Origin: Hyphomicrobiales bacterium
GTDB taxonomy: Bacteria > Pseudomonadota > Alphaproteobacteria > Rhizobiales > Beijerinckiaceae
Direction of reading: 5' to 3'
Assembly: GCA_028869185.1 (NCBI GenBank)
Contig: JAGWTA010000012.1
Location: 16,486-80,485 of the forward strand
DNA: 64,000 nucleotides
Each line of letters opens with the position of its first letter. Position 1 is the stretch's first letter. The translations under genes and the position numbers were made by a program. Positions 28,101 through 37,073 of this stretch are shown piece after piece. The notes under the pieces are model-generated. The model did not search any database, had not been told where the DNA came from, and saw only the letters and a program-made list of their open reading frames with translations.

Positions 28101-29423
28101 ATGCAGACCTTCGATCTCATCCTTTCCGGCGGCGAACTCGTCAACCACGACGGCCGCGGCCAACGCGACATCGGCGTCATCGGCGGCGCGATTGCGGCCA
28201 TCGGCGATCTTTCGCGCGCTTCGGCCGGCGAGCGCGTCGACTGCCGCGGGCTGACCATCCTGCCGGGCGTTATCGACACGCAGGTGCATTTCCGCGAGCC
28301 CGGCCCCACGCACAAGGAAGATCTCGAAAGCGGTTCGCGCGCCGCCGTCATGGGCGGCGTCGTCGCGGTGTTCGAAATGCCCAACACGAACCCGCTGACG
28401 ACGGGCGAGGCCGAACTGGCGGACAAGGTCGCGCGCGCGCGCCATCGCATGCATTGCGATTTCGCATTCTGGGTCGGCGGCACGCACGAAAATGCGCAGG
28501 ACATTCCCCATCTGGAGCGCCTGCCGGGAGCGGCCGGCGTCAAGGTGTTCATGGGCTCGTCGACAGGATCGCTGCTGGTCGAGGATGACGACGGCGTTGC
28601 GCGCATTCTGGCCAAGACGCGCCGCCGCGCTGCCTTTCACGCCGAAGACGAATACAGGCTCGAAGAGCGCAAGCGCCTGCGCATTCCAGGCGATCCCGCA
28701 TCGCATCCCGTCTGGCGCGACGAAACGACCGCCCTTCAATGCACGCAGCGCCTTGTGCGCATCGCGCGCGCCCATCGCGCAACGATCCATGTGCTGCATG
28801 TCTCGACCGGCGCCGAGATCGAGTTTCTCGCCGCGCACAAGGATGTCGCCTCCGTCGAGGTGACGCCGCATCATCTCACGCTGAGCGCGGACGAATATGC
28901 AACGCTCGGAACGAAACTGCAGATGAATCCGCCCGTGCGCGACAGCGCCCATCGCGACCGCATCTGGCGCGGCGTGCAGGATGGCGTCGCCGATATTCTC
29001 GGCTCCGATCACGCTCCCCATACGCTGGAGGAAAAGGCCAAGCCCTATCCCGACAGCCCGTCGGGTATGACTGGCGTGCAGACGCTTGTGCCCATCATGC
29101 TCGATCACGTGGCGGCTGGACGCATGACGATCGAGCGTTTCGTCGACATGACGAGCGCTGGCCCCACGCGGCTGTTCGGCATGGCGCGCAAAGGGCGCGT
29201 GGCGGTCGGTTACGACGCCGATTTCACGATCGTCGATCTGAAGCGCCGCGAAACGATCACCGACGGCTGGATCGCTTCGCGGTCGCAATGGACCCCTTAT
29301 CACGGCAAGAGCGTGCAGGGCTGGCCGGTGGGAACCATCGTGCGCGGCGCGCGCGTGATGTGGCAGGGCGAGCTTCTGGCCGCAGCGCGCGGCGAGCCGG
29401 TGCGTTTTTACGCCGCGCTCTGA
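28101..29423 (+). CDS. pyrC: Dihydroorotase-like amidohydrolase
   Basis: A 440-residue member of the class I dihydroorotase family, which closes carbamoyl aspartate to dihydroorotate in pyrimidine synthesis. The barrel has DTQVHFREPG (59-68), EMPNTNPLT, the candidate carbamylated Lys148 in VKVFMGS, His180 in AFHAED, His233 in HVLHVST, and Asp303-His in SDHAPH. The usual metal motif is HxH; here Gln61 replaces the first His (QVH). Similar QVHFRE sequences occur widely in Alphaproteobacteria, so the change is a family trait and not decay. No aspartate transcarbamoylase gene is adjacent. The product is most simply called dihydroorotase, with activity unverified. Confidence 0.85.
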   Translation: MQTFDLILSGGELVNHDGRGQRDIGVIGGAIAAIGDLSRASAGERVDCRGLTILPGVIDTQVHFREPGPTHKEDLESGSRAAVMGGVVAVFEMPNTNPLTTGEAELADKVARARHRMHCDFAFWVGGTHENAQDIPHLERLPGAAGVKVFMGSSTGSLLVEDDDGVARILAKTRRRAAFHAEDEYRLEERKRLRIPGDPASHPVWRDETTALQCTQRLVRIARAHRATIHVLHVSTGAEIEFLAAHKDVASVEVTPHHLTLSADEYATLGTKLQMNPPVRDSAHRDRIWRGVQDGVADILGSDHAPHTLEEKAKPYPDSPSGMTGVQTLVPIMLDHVAAGRMTIERFVDMTSAGPTRLFGMARKGRVAVGYDADFTIVDLKRRETITDGWIASRSQWTPYHGKSVQGWPVGTIVRGARVMWQGELLAAARGEPVRFYAAL

Positions 29424-29445
29424 AACGGCGCGACGCGCAGTCGCG

Positions 29446-30606
29446 TCAAGCCGCCTGCGCCAGCTCGGCGTGATGGAACAGGTTGCCAGCGTCGACGCCT
29501 GGTTCGCGTAATTCAGGCGCGGCGAGCATCGCAAGATAATCCTTGAACTCGGGATGCTCCTTGGAGGCGATGAACACGCGCTTGAATTCTTCGGCGCTGT
29601 ATGTGCCCCAGTTGCGGATCATCTGCAGCGCCACGGTGTCTGCGCCATAGCTCTTGGCGAAGCGCACGAATTCGGGCGCCTGGCGGAAGTTCAGGTCCTG
29701 CACGACCATCGCCAGCGTCAGATTTTTCACAGCGCCGCGTTCGCGCAGCGTCTTGATGAAGGCGAGATTCTTCTTCAATCGCTCGAAATCGCCCTCGCGA
29801 CGCAGCACGGCGTAAGTATCCGCCTGCGTAGCGTCGGCCGAAATCGTCAGATTTTCGACGCGCCCCTCGAGTTTCAAATCCTTCCAGGCGCGCTCGTCCA
29901 GCAATTGCGCGTTGGTGATGAGATTGATCTTGAGATTGGGGAACTCTTCCGGCGTCAGGCGCTTGATGAGGCGGCGGAAATGGTTTGAGGCGAAGGGATC
30001 GCCCGAACCCGTCACCCACACATTCTGCACCTCGCGCAGCACCGGCACGAAGCTCTTTTCGATCAGCGCGTCGAGCTTGGCCTGTTTCGCCTTGCCGGCC
30101 AGAATGAGATCGTTGCGGCAGGACGGGCAGGAGAGATTGCACGAACGGTCGTGCGACAGATTGATTGTCTTGGGCGCCGGCAGCGGCCCGTTGATCAGCG
30201 CCTGCGCTTCAGGCGTATCGCGCGAGGGCAGCGTGCGGCCGGAAATCGCCGGGCAATGCGTCGGCGAGCAATATTTGTAGGAGCCGTCGACGATGGAATC
30301 GCGGATCTTTTTCGCCTTCGCGCCGTGCCATTGCTTCATGATGTCTGAATTGACATCGCCGGCCGGCGTCGGCAGCCAGCCGGGGCAGCACAGATAGATC
30401 AGCCCCGAAGGCGAGCTTTCGATTTCCTCGAACGGCTTGAAGCAGAAGCGCGTTTTCAGCCATTCGCGCGTCTCGTCGGAGACCGGATGGCGGGCATATT
30501 CGGCCCGCCGCATCGGCACGCGAATATTGCGCTCCACCCATTCCTTGGCGATCTCGTCGGGCTGCAGATGCGCGAATTTGCTTTTGAGAAAGGATTCTTT
30601 CGACAT
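29446..30606 (-). CDS. Radical SAM protein with N-terminal SPASM-like cysteine cluster
   Basis: A 386-residue iron-sulfur enzyme. The radical SAM motif CxxxCxxC is Cys156, Cys160 and Cys163 (DRSCNLSCPSC), followed by a partial TIM barrel with VWVTGSGDPFAS and LITNAQLL. Before it lies a region with Cys55, Cys73, Cys74, Cys113 and Cys118 (FCFKPFEE, YLCCPGW, KYCSPTHCP), arranged like a SPASM auxiliary-cluster domain, which normally follows the barrel. No precursor-peptide gene is recognisable next to it. The substrate is unknown. It converges with the dihydroorotase-like gene over a 22-bp gap containing a 6-bp hairpin (29432-29447). Confidence 0.85.
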   Translation of the reverse strand: MSKESFLKSKFAHLQPDEIAKEWVERNIRVPMRRAEYARHPVSDETREWLKTRFCFKPFEEIESSPSGLIYLCCPGWLPTPAGDVNSDIMKQWHGAKAKKIRDSIVDGSYKYCSPTHCPAISGRTLPSRDTPEAQALINGPLPAPKTINLSHDRSCNLSCPSCRNDLILAGKAKQAKLDALIEKSFVPVLREVQNVWVTGSGDPFASNHFRRLIKRLTPEEFPNLKINLITNAQLLDERAWKDLKLEGRVENLTISADATQADTYAVLRREGDFERLKKNLAFIKTLRERGAVKNLTLAMVVQDLNFRQAPEFVRFAKSYGADTVALQMIRNWGTYSAEEFKRVFIASKEHPEFKDYLAMLAAPELREPGVDAGNLFHHAELAQAA

Positions 30607-30717
30607 GCGAAGCTCTTGGCCGGGCGCGCAAAAGGCGCAGGCGCGGCGAAGCGCTTTAATTGGCGTATGAGCCGCCCCTTTGCAAGTTGGGCGAAAAAGT
30701 GGCGCGGGGCAGCCGCT

Positions 30718-31068
30718 TCAGCGCGCCCGATGCGCTTCCCACCGGCCGCCGCAATATTTCGTGTTGGACGACCACGCGCCCGACGCCTGGCTATGCGTCG
30801 CCTTGCCGAAGGCGCGCAGCATGTCCCGGTCCTGCGTGAATCGCGTCGAAACCTGACCCTTGAGATCGATTCCGCCCCAGACGCCGATCCCCGGCGCGCT
30901 CGTGCCCTTCACGTCGCCATTTTCGATGAAGACCGTTCCCGAGATCTCGGACGGGCAGGGGCCGACCTGCGTATGCACGACAACGTTCCAGGCGCCGTCA
31001 AAAGGCGTGGCCGCCAGGGCCGGCGTTGCGGCCGCGACAGCGGCGATGAAAGCGAGGGCGCTCTTCAT
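30718..31068 (-). CDS. Small secreted protein of the FDGxW type
   Basis: A 116-residue exported protein with a signal peptide (1-20, ending ALA). The mature part begins TPFDGAWNVVVHT and has three cysteines (GPCPS, KYCGG and the closing GRWEAHR region near the second), plus repeated Gly/Ser-containing strands. It resembles a family of small beta-rich secreted proteins common in Methylobacterium and Bradyrhizobium with no known role. Its ATG overlaps the stop of the mutase small subunit by one base (TGATG), so translation is coupled to an unrelated metabolic gene. Confidence 0.65.
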   Translation of the reverse strand: MKSALAFIAAVAAATPALAATPFDGAWNVVVHTQVGPCPSEISGTVFIENGDVKGTSAPGIGVWGGIDLKGQVSTRFTQDRDMLRAFGKATHSQASGAWSSNTKYCGGRWEAHRAR

Positions 31069-32897
31069 CACGCTGCCTTCCAGGCAAATTCGAGCGCCTG
31101 CAGCACATTGCAGCCCGCAAAGATGAAATCGGAAACGCCCGCCGCGCGCAGGGCCGCTTCCTGCTCGCCGGGGCGGCCGGCCAGCGCGACAAAGCGCGCG
31201 CCATGCGCTTGCAGCGCCTTGGCTGTGGCGATGGCCTGTTCGGCGTAAACCGCATCGGACGAGCAGATGCAGGCGATATGCGCGCCGCTTTTGCTGAAAG
31301 CCTCAGCCGCCGCTTCCGGGGTTGCAAAGCCCTCGTTCGACAAGGTCTCGAGCCCTCCGGCTTCAAAAAAATTCTTGGCGAATGTCGCGCGCGCGGTGAA
31401 GGCGGCGATGGTCCCAAGATTGGCGAGAAACACTTTCGGTCTGCCGCCAGTGGCCGCGCGCGCGTCGGAGCGGTCGCGCAGGGCCTCGAAATGCTCCGAC
31501 AGCCTGTAGGGGGCAAGCGCGCCGGCGCGCGCCGGTTCTGCGCGCGGCGCAGGCGCCAGCACCGCGACGGGCTTTTCCAGAATGTTGGGGAATTCGCTCA
31601 CGCCCGTCAGCGCATCCTTGCGTCGCCCGATATTCACGGCGCGCTCGGCCGCGACGGCGCGCACGGCTTTCTGAAACACATCGCTGGCGAGCATGGCGGC
31701 AAGGCCGCCGACCTTTTCGCTTTCCTGCACAAAGGCCCAGGCCTTGGCGCACAACGCATCGGTCAGCGTCTCGAACCCGCCCGCGCCGGCCGCTGGATCG
31801 GCGACCTTGCCCAGATTGGATTCCTCCAGCAGCACCAGTTGCGCATTGCGCGCAACGCGCCGCGCAAATTCGTCGGGCAGGCCGATCGCCTGCGTGAAGG
31901 GCAGCACCGAGACGGCGCTCGCGCCGCCGACAGCGGCGGAAAAAACGGCGACCGTTGCGCGCAGCATGTTCACGTAAGGGTCGCGGCGCGTCATCATGCG
32001 CCAGGCCGTTTCGGCGTGAACATGAGCCGCTTTCGGCGCAAGACCGCAGGCTTCCTGCACGCGCGCCCACAGACGGCCCAGCGCGCGCAGCTTGGCGACG
32101 GTCAGAAATTCGTCCGCATCGGCGGCGATGCGGAAGGAAATGGCGTCGCGCGCCTGCTCAAGCGAGAGGCCCGCGCCTTCGAGCGCGCGCAGATAGGCGA
32201 GCGCGCAGCCGATGGCGTAACCCAGTTCCTGCGCCTCGGCCCCGCCCGCCGCATGCACGACGCGCGCATCCGCCGTCGTAAGAGGGCCGGAAAACCCCGC
32301 CGCGCGCAGAACGCGCACCGTGTCGAGGAAATGCGGAAGGATATCGTTATAGGACGCCTGCACGGCGCCGCGCGCGATCGCGCCGATGGGATCAAGGCCA
32401 AAACATATCTGCGTCGCCTTCGGATCGATCTTGCGGGCGGCGATCACCTTGGCGAGCGCCAGCGCCGCCTCGCGGCCATGGCCCGGCGCATCGAGTTCGA
32501 GCGCAGCGCCTGCATCGAGATAGACGCCCTCCAGCGCAGCCGAAAGCGCAGCCTCGGTGGCGGGCAAGCCGAAACCATAGGCGCCGGCCGAGCCGGCGAA
32601 CGCGATTTGCAGCCCGGTCGCGCCATTTTCGAGGTCTTGCAGCGCCTGTTCGTTCGCCGCAGCCGGGTCGGGATTGTCGAGGCGGGCCAGAATGGTCCAG
32701 GCGCCGGCCCGGCCTGCGGCGGCGCCGCTCGTTGCGCGCCGATAGAGCGGGGCGACCGCGACGCCATCGTAGGTCTTGCCCACCAGCTTCTCGAACGGCT
32801 GGCCCTTCAGCGCAGCGGTCGCCAGATCGCGCCAGCGCGCCTCCTCGACAGGCGGAAAAGCGGTGGCGAAAGGCAAGGTCTCGGTCATGGCGTCCAT
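31068..32897 (-). CDS. mcmB: Methylmalonyl-CoA mutase, small (beta) subunit
   Basis: A 609-residue homologue of the small mutase subunit (MutA/McmB type). The barrel part resembles the catalytic subunit (for example VAPLYRR and ETAWRMMTRRDPYVNMLR). The C-terminal domain is a degenerate cobalamin-binding fold that lacks DxHxxG (VFLANLGTIAAFTARATFA takes its place), as expected for the non-catalytic partner. It pairs with the large subunit at 14773. The start is ATG at 32897, with ATG 32888 as an alternative; neither has a strong ribosome binding site. It is followed directly by a small secreted protein gene. Confidence 0.94.
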   Translation of the reverse strand: MDAMTETLPFATAFPPVEEARWRDLATAALKGQPFEKLVGKTYDGVAVAPLYRRATSGAAAGRAGAWTILARLDNPDPAAANEQALQDLENGATGLQIAFAGSAGAYGFGLPATEAALSAALEGVYLDAGAALELDAPGHGREAALALAKVIAARKIDPKATQICFGLDPIGAIARGAVQASYNDILPHFLDTVRVLRAAGFSGPLTTADARVVHAAGGAEAQELGYAIGCALAYLRALEGAGLSLEQARDAISFRIAADADEFLTVAKLRALGRLWARVQEACGLAPKAAHVHAETAWRMMTRRDPYVNMLRATVAVFSAAVGGASAVSVLPFTQAIGLPDEFARRVARNAQLVLLEESNLGKVADPAAGAGGFETLTDALCAKAWAFVQESEKVGGLAAMLASDVFQKAVRAVAAERAVNIGRRKDALTGVSEFPNILEKPVAVLAPAPRAEPARAGALAPYRLSEHFEALRDRSDARAATGGRPKVFLANLGTIAAFTARATFAKNFFEAGGLETLSNEGFATPEAAAEAFSKSGAHIACICSSDAVYAEQAIATAKALQAHGARFVALAGRPGEQEAALRAAGVSDFIFAGCNVLQALEFAWKAA

Positions 32898-33055
32898 CTC
32901 GGCCCGGTTTTCCCGGCTTTTTGCATATGCGAAGGCCGCTGTGTAGAGGGCGCCGACGAATTGCTGAATCGAAGGCTGCGGCAGCGGCGCGGGCCATTGC
33001 TGGGCGGCGGGCGCCGCGCCAGGGCCGCCGCGGCGGGCCGATCAGAGCGCCGCCA

Positions 33056-34438
33056 TCACTCCGCCAGAGCGTTCAGAATGCGCGCCCAGCTCCGGGCGCC
33101 CTTCTGGAACGACGACAATTCGTATTTTTCGTTCGGCGAATGGATGCGATCGTCGTCGAGGCCGAAGCCGATCATCAGCGAGTCCATTTTCAACTCGCGC
33201 TTGAACAGGCCGACGACGGGAATGGACCCGCCCGAAGCGTTCAGAACGCAATCCTTGCCCCATTCGGCGGTCAGCGCCCGGCGCGCGCGCGCCAGCGCTT
33301 CCGAACCGAACGGCAATTGCAGCGCCGGACTTGCGCCGTGCGAATGAAATTCCGCGCGGCAATCTTCCGGCAGATGCGCGCGCACGAAAGCGCGGAACGC
33401 ATCCTGCACGGCCTGCGGATTTTGCTTGCCGACGAGACGGAAGGAGAATTTCGCGCTGGCCTGCGCCGGCAGAACGGTTTTTGATCCCTGGCCGGTGTAG
33501 CCGCCGACGATGCCGTTCACGTCGCAGGTCGGGCGAGACCAGATCTGCTCCAGCACGCTGCGATCCTCTTCGCCGGCGGGCAGCGAAAGACCAACCTCCT
33601 TCAGGAAGGCGTCTGCATCGAAGTCGAGATTGCGCCATTGTTCGGCGATCTCTTCGGGAAGCTCCGTCACGCCGTCGTAGAAACCGGGCAGCTTCACGCG
33701 CCCCTTATCGTCGTGCAGGTCGGCGATGATTTTCGCCAGCACGTGAATGGGATTGCGCGCCGGCCCGCCATACATGCCCGAATGCAGATCGCGCGAGGCG
33801 GCGCGGATCACGACTTCCTCCAGCACGAGGCCGCGTAGCATGGTGGTGATGGCGGGCGTCGCCTTATTCCACATGTTCGTGTCGCATACGAGCGCAATAT
33901 CGCGCGACAATTCGCTGCGATTGTCGGCCAGAAACTGCGGCAGCGAGGGCGAGCCCGTCTCTTCCTCGCCCTCGAAAAAGACCGTGACGTCGCATGGCAA
34001 TCCGCCCGTCTCGTGAAAGGCGCGACACGCCTCGACAAAGGTCATCAGCTGGCCCTTGTCGTCGGCGGCGCCGCGCGCGACGATTTTCTGCCCGTCGGCT
34101 GCATCGACCAATTGCGGATCGAACGGATCGCTTTTCCACAAATCCAGCGGATCGACCGGCTGCACGTCGTAATGGCCGTAGAACAACACATGGGGCGCAT
34201 CGCGGCGCGCCGCCTTGGCGTGCCCAACCACCATCGGGCGCCCGGCTGTGGCGCGCACGGAGGCGGTGAAGCCCAGACCCGTCAACTCCTTGGCCAGCCA
34301 GTCGGCGGCGCGCGCGCATTCCTCGGCATAGGCCGGATCGGTCGAAATGGATTTGATGCGGATGAGATCGAACAGACGCGCCAGCGCTGCTGCGCGATTT
34401 TCGTCGATTTTCTGCAGAACGGTGTCGATGCTGGCCAT
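33056..34438 (-). CDS. M20-family metallopeptidase (dipeptidase)
   Basis: A 460-residue M20/M25/M40 family enzyme. The first metal site is His89 and Asp91 in FYGHYDVQPVD; ARGAADDKGQL provides the bridging Asp; FEGEEETGSPSLP supplies the catalytic and metal-binding glutamates; a dimerisation domain is in the middle. Such enzymes use two zinc ions to remove residues from di- and oligopeptides in the cytoplasm. There is no signal peptide. The sequence resembles 'dipeptidase/ArgE-DapE-like' proteins; the specific substrate is unknown. ATG at 34438. Followed by a GC-rich gap of 158 bp before the mutase small subunit. Confidence 0.93.
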   Translation of the reverse strand: MASIDTVLQKIDENRAAALARLFDLIRIKSISTDPAYAEECARAADWLAKELTGLGFTASVRATAGRPMVVGHAKAARRDAPHVLFYGHYDVQPVDPLDLWKSDPFDPQLVDAADGQKIVARGAADDKGQLMTFVEACRAFHETGGLPCDVTVFFEGEEETGSPSLPQFLADNRSELSRDIALVCDTNMWNKATPAITTMLRGLVLEEVVIRAASRDLHSGMYGGPARNPIHVLAKIIADLHDDKGRVKLPGFYDGVTELPEEIAEQWRNLDFDADAFLKEVGLSLPAGEEDRSVLEQIWSRPTCDVNGIVGGYTGQGSKTVLPAQASAKFSFRLVGKQNPQAVQDAFRAFVRAHLPEDCRAEFHSHGASPALQLPFGSEALARARRALTAEWGKDCVLNASGGSIPVVGLFKRELKMDSLMIGFGLDDDRIHSPNEKYELSSFQKGARSWARILNALAE

Positions 34439-34502
34439 AATTCCTCACACCGGCGCGGCGCCGGATTGCCGTCAGCCCATCAGAGACGAAAGCGTCGCCA
34501 GC

Positions 34503-34922
34503 TTATAGCATCAACGCCAGAACAGCGCCCTCGATCAGCATCACGCCGAGCCAGTGGACAATGTCGATGGCGAACACAAGATCGCGCCGTTTCTGGAATG
34601 CGTAATTCGTCGCCACGGTCGGCAGAACGAAACCCGCCCACAAGGTCGTCGCCATCTTCAGCGCCGGCGCCATGAGAATGTCGCCCGCGCCATAGACATG
34701 CCGGATCGTCGAGGCCAGCACCCAGGCCATGACGAGTTCTGCGACGAAGGACACGATCAACGGCAGTACGGGCGTTGCGCGCTTGCCATCCGGCCGCGTC
34801 ATGTCGGTCGGGCTCCAGCCGAGCGCTCTCATCCATGTCTTGCCGAAAACGCCGTAATATATCGCGCCGAATATCCATGCCGCGACGGCGGCGGCGATAA
34901 TGGCGAGAAACTTCGCAGGCAT
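34503..34922 (-). CDS. DUF1761 membrane protein
   Basis: A 139-residue protein with four predicted membrane helices. It begins MPAKFLAIIAAAVAAWIFGA and contains YYGVFGKTWMRALGWSP, the signature of DUF1761, a small family of inner-membrane proteins of unknown function. ATG at 34922; a TTG two codons earlier is possible. The gene lies 12 bp after the HerA-like gene on the same strand, so the two are probably cotranscribed. Confidence 0.8.
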   Translation of the reverse strand: MPAKFLAIIAAAVAAWIFGAIYYGVFGKTWMRALGWSPTDMTRPDGKRATPVLPLIVSFVAELVMAWVLASTIRHVYGAGDILMAPALKMATTLWAGFVLPTVATNYAFQKRRDLVFAIDIVHWLGVMLIEGAVLALML

Positions 34923-34934
34923 GGACAACCCTCC

Positions 34935-36497
34935 CTATCGCGACATGCCGCCCAGCGTGCCGCGCAAGATCTGGCGCGAAATGGTCGAGCCGATTGTACG
35001 CGCGGCGGAAGAAACCGCCGAACGGAAAATCAATTCGCCAGTGGACATGCGCCCGCTGCGGCTTGAGCCGCCGCCGCCGCCGAGCGTCTTCTGGATCATG
35101 CCGCCGAGCGAACCGATAATGCCGCCAAGCCCTGCCTGTTCCGGAGCGTTGGGATTGACCGCAGGCCCCGCGCCGATGTCGATCGCCCGTCCGTTCGCGC
35201 GCTGCTGCAGGATTTCATAGGCCGAGACCGGATCCACGGGCGTATCGTATTTTCCGTAGAACGGGCTTTTCGAAATCGCCGTCGCCCGCTCTCCGCCGTC
35301 GATTGGCCCGACGCGCGACTGCGGCGGCGCGATCAGCGTGCGATCAACGATCTCGGGTGCGCCCGTTTCGTCGAGCATCGAGACCAGCGCCTCGCCGATC
35401 GCCAGTTGCGTGATGACAGTCGCCGTGTCGAAAGCCGGGTTCTGCCGGAACGTATCGGCGGCGGCGCGCACAGCCTTCTGATCGCGCGGCGTGAAAGCGC
35501 GCAGGGCGTGCTGGGCGCGATTGCCGAGCTGTCCCAGCACAATGTCCGGAACGTCGAGCGGGTTTTGCGTGACGAAATAAACGCCCACGCCTTTCGAGCG
35601 GATGAGGCGCACGACCTGCTCGATCGCGCGCATCAGCGCTGGCGGCGCATTGTCGAACAACAGATGCGCTTCGTCGAAAAAGAACACCAGCTTCGGCTTG
35701 TCCGGATCGCCCACTTCCGGCAGGTGCTCGAACAGTTCCGAGAGAAGCCACAGCAGAAATGTTGCGTAAAGACGCGGCGAACGCATCAACTGATCGGCGG
35801 CCAGAATGTTGATGTAGCCGCGCCCGTCGCGGTCCGTTTGAAGAAAATCGTCGATGTCGAGGGCGGGCTCGCCAAAGAACTTGTCGCCGCCCTGTTGCTC
35901 CAGAACGAGCAATTGACGCTGGATCGCGCCGATCGTTGCGGCGGCGACATTGCCGTATTTGGTCGTGAGCTGCGAGGCGTTTTCGGCGACGAATGTCAGC
36001 GTCGCGCGCAGATCCTTCAGATCGAGCAGGGCCAGTCCCTGTTCGTCGGCGACGCGGAAAACGATGTTGAGCACGCCCTCCTGCGTGTCGTTGAGTTCGA
36101 GCAGGCGCGCAACGAGCAGCGGCCCCATTTCTGCAAGGGTCGCACGGATCGGATGCCCCTGGGCGCCGAACAGATCCCAGAAGACGACGGGAAACGTGTC
36201 GGGCTCGTAGGGCACGCCGATCTGCTGGGCGCGTTTGACGAAGGGCGGCTTGCCATCGCCCGGCTGCGAAACGCCCGCGAGATCGCCTTTCACGTCGGCG
36301 GCGAAAACCGCAACGCCCGCATTGGAAAAACCTTCCGCAAGTTTTTGCAGCGTGACGGTCTTGCCGGTGCCTGTTGCGCCCGCCACAAGCCCATGCCGGT
36401 TGCCAAGAGGGAGATTGAGATACCGGAATGTCGCGCCGCTCTTGCCGACCAGAATCTTGCCGGGAATATCGGTCGCGCCCGCTGGTTGGTTCGCCAT
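34935..36497 (-). CDS. HerA-like ATPase, DUF853 family
   Basis: A 520-residue HerA/FtsK-superfamily ATPase. Walker A is GATGTGKT (40-47), Walker B is LVFFFDEAHLLF, and VYFVTQNPLDVPD follows as the sensor region. DUF853 proteins are hexameric-type ATPases of unknown role; in other lineages HerA relatives pair with NurA for DNA end processing, but no nuclease gene is adjacent here. The C-terminal 100 residues are glycine-rich with LGGGGGSSRSGR, then a basic segment. The ATG at 36497 follows GGAG; an upstream in-frame extension has no family similarity. Confidence 0.92.
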   Translation of the reverse strand: MANQPAGATDIPGKILVGKSGATFRYLNLPLGNRHGLVAGATGTGKTVTLQKLAEGFSNAGVAVFAADVKGDLAGVSQPGDGKPPFVKRAQQIGVPYEPDTFPVVFWDLFGAQGHPIRATLAEMGPLLVARLLELNDTQEGVLNIVFRVADEQGLALLDLKDLRATLTFVAENASQLTTKYGNVAAATIGAIQRQLLVLEQQGGDKFFGEPALDIDDFLQTDRDGRGYINILAADQLMRSPRLYATFLLWLLSELFEHLPEVGDPDKPKLVFFFDEAHLLFDNAPPALMRAIEQVVRLIRSKGVGVYFVTQNPLDVPDIVLGQLGNRAQHALRAFTPRDQKAVRAAADTFRQNPAFDTATVITQLAIGEALVSMLDETGAPEIVDRTLIAPPQSRVGPIDGGERATAISKSPFYGKYDTPVDPVSAYEILQQRANGRAIDIGAGPAVNPNAPEQAGLGGIIGSLGGMIQKTLGGGGGSSRSGRMSTGELIFRSAVSSAARTIGSTISRQILRGTLGGMSR

Positions 36498-36634
36498 GTT
36501 TCTCCGCCTTGCGTTGCGCGCAACTATGTCAGCAGCAGGCGCCCCGGCGCAATATGGCGGCCCGCCCTTGCGCACAGGCGCTCGTGCGATCACACAGGCG
36601 CCGCGCGACGATTGCGCGAAGGGATGATTCGATC

Positions 36635-37039
36635 ATGGAAGCTCTGGTGCAACGCATTTCCGACCGGACGGCGCTCGATCCCGCCACGGTTCAGCAAGCG
36701 CTCGGCGCCATTCTGTCGTTTTTCCAGCAGCACGCGCCCGCTGGCGCGATGGGTGAATTGTTCGACGCCATTCCCGGCGCGCGGCAAATGGCGGCCGATG
36801 CGCCGGCGCCGCAGGGGGGCGGTCTTCTCGGCGCGCTCGGCGGCCTGGGCGGCGGACTTGGCGGCGGACTTGGCGGCTTGATGGGTCTTGCGGCCCAGTT
36901 GCAGGGCATGGGCCTTGGCATGGACCAGATGCAAACGCTCGGCAGGGAATTGTTCGGGCAGGCCGAGCAGCAGATGGGTCCCGACAAGGTGCGGCAAATC
37001 GCCGGCGCCATTCCCGGCCTCGCCAGAATGTTCGGCTGA
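36635..37039 (+). CDS. DUF2267/DUF2780-like glycine-rich protein
   Basis: A 134-residue protein. The N-terminal helical part (LVQRISDRTALDPATVQQAL and AILSFFQQHAP) and the C-terminal ELFGQAEQQMGPDKVRQIAG resemble the short helical repeats of DUF2267/DUF2780 proteins. Between them is a low-complexity Gly/Leu stretch (about 62-85). No export signal is seen. Function unknown. It is divergent from the HerA-like gene (137 bp between starts) and converges on the TadE-like gene. ATG at 36635. Confidence 0.65.
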   Translation: MEALVQRISDRTALDPATVQQALGAILSFFQQHAPAGAMGELFDAIPGARQMAADAPAPQGGGLLGALGGLGGGLGGGLGGLMGLAAQLQGMGLGMDQMQTLGRELFGQAEQQMGPDKVRQIAGAIPGLARMFG

Positions 37040-37073
37040 CGGCGCCGGCCATTGCCTGCCAGCGCCGCCGCAT

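Noticed and set aside
33023..33040. GC-rich palindrome between the M20 gene and the mutase small subunit as a terminator
   Set aside because: It is a perfect-looking GC palindrome but has no T-run on either strand, and such palindromes are common at this GC content.
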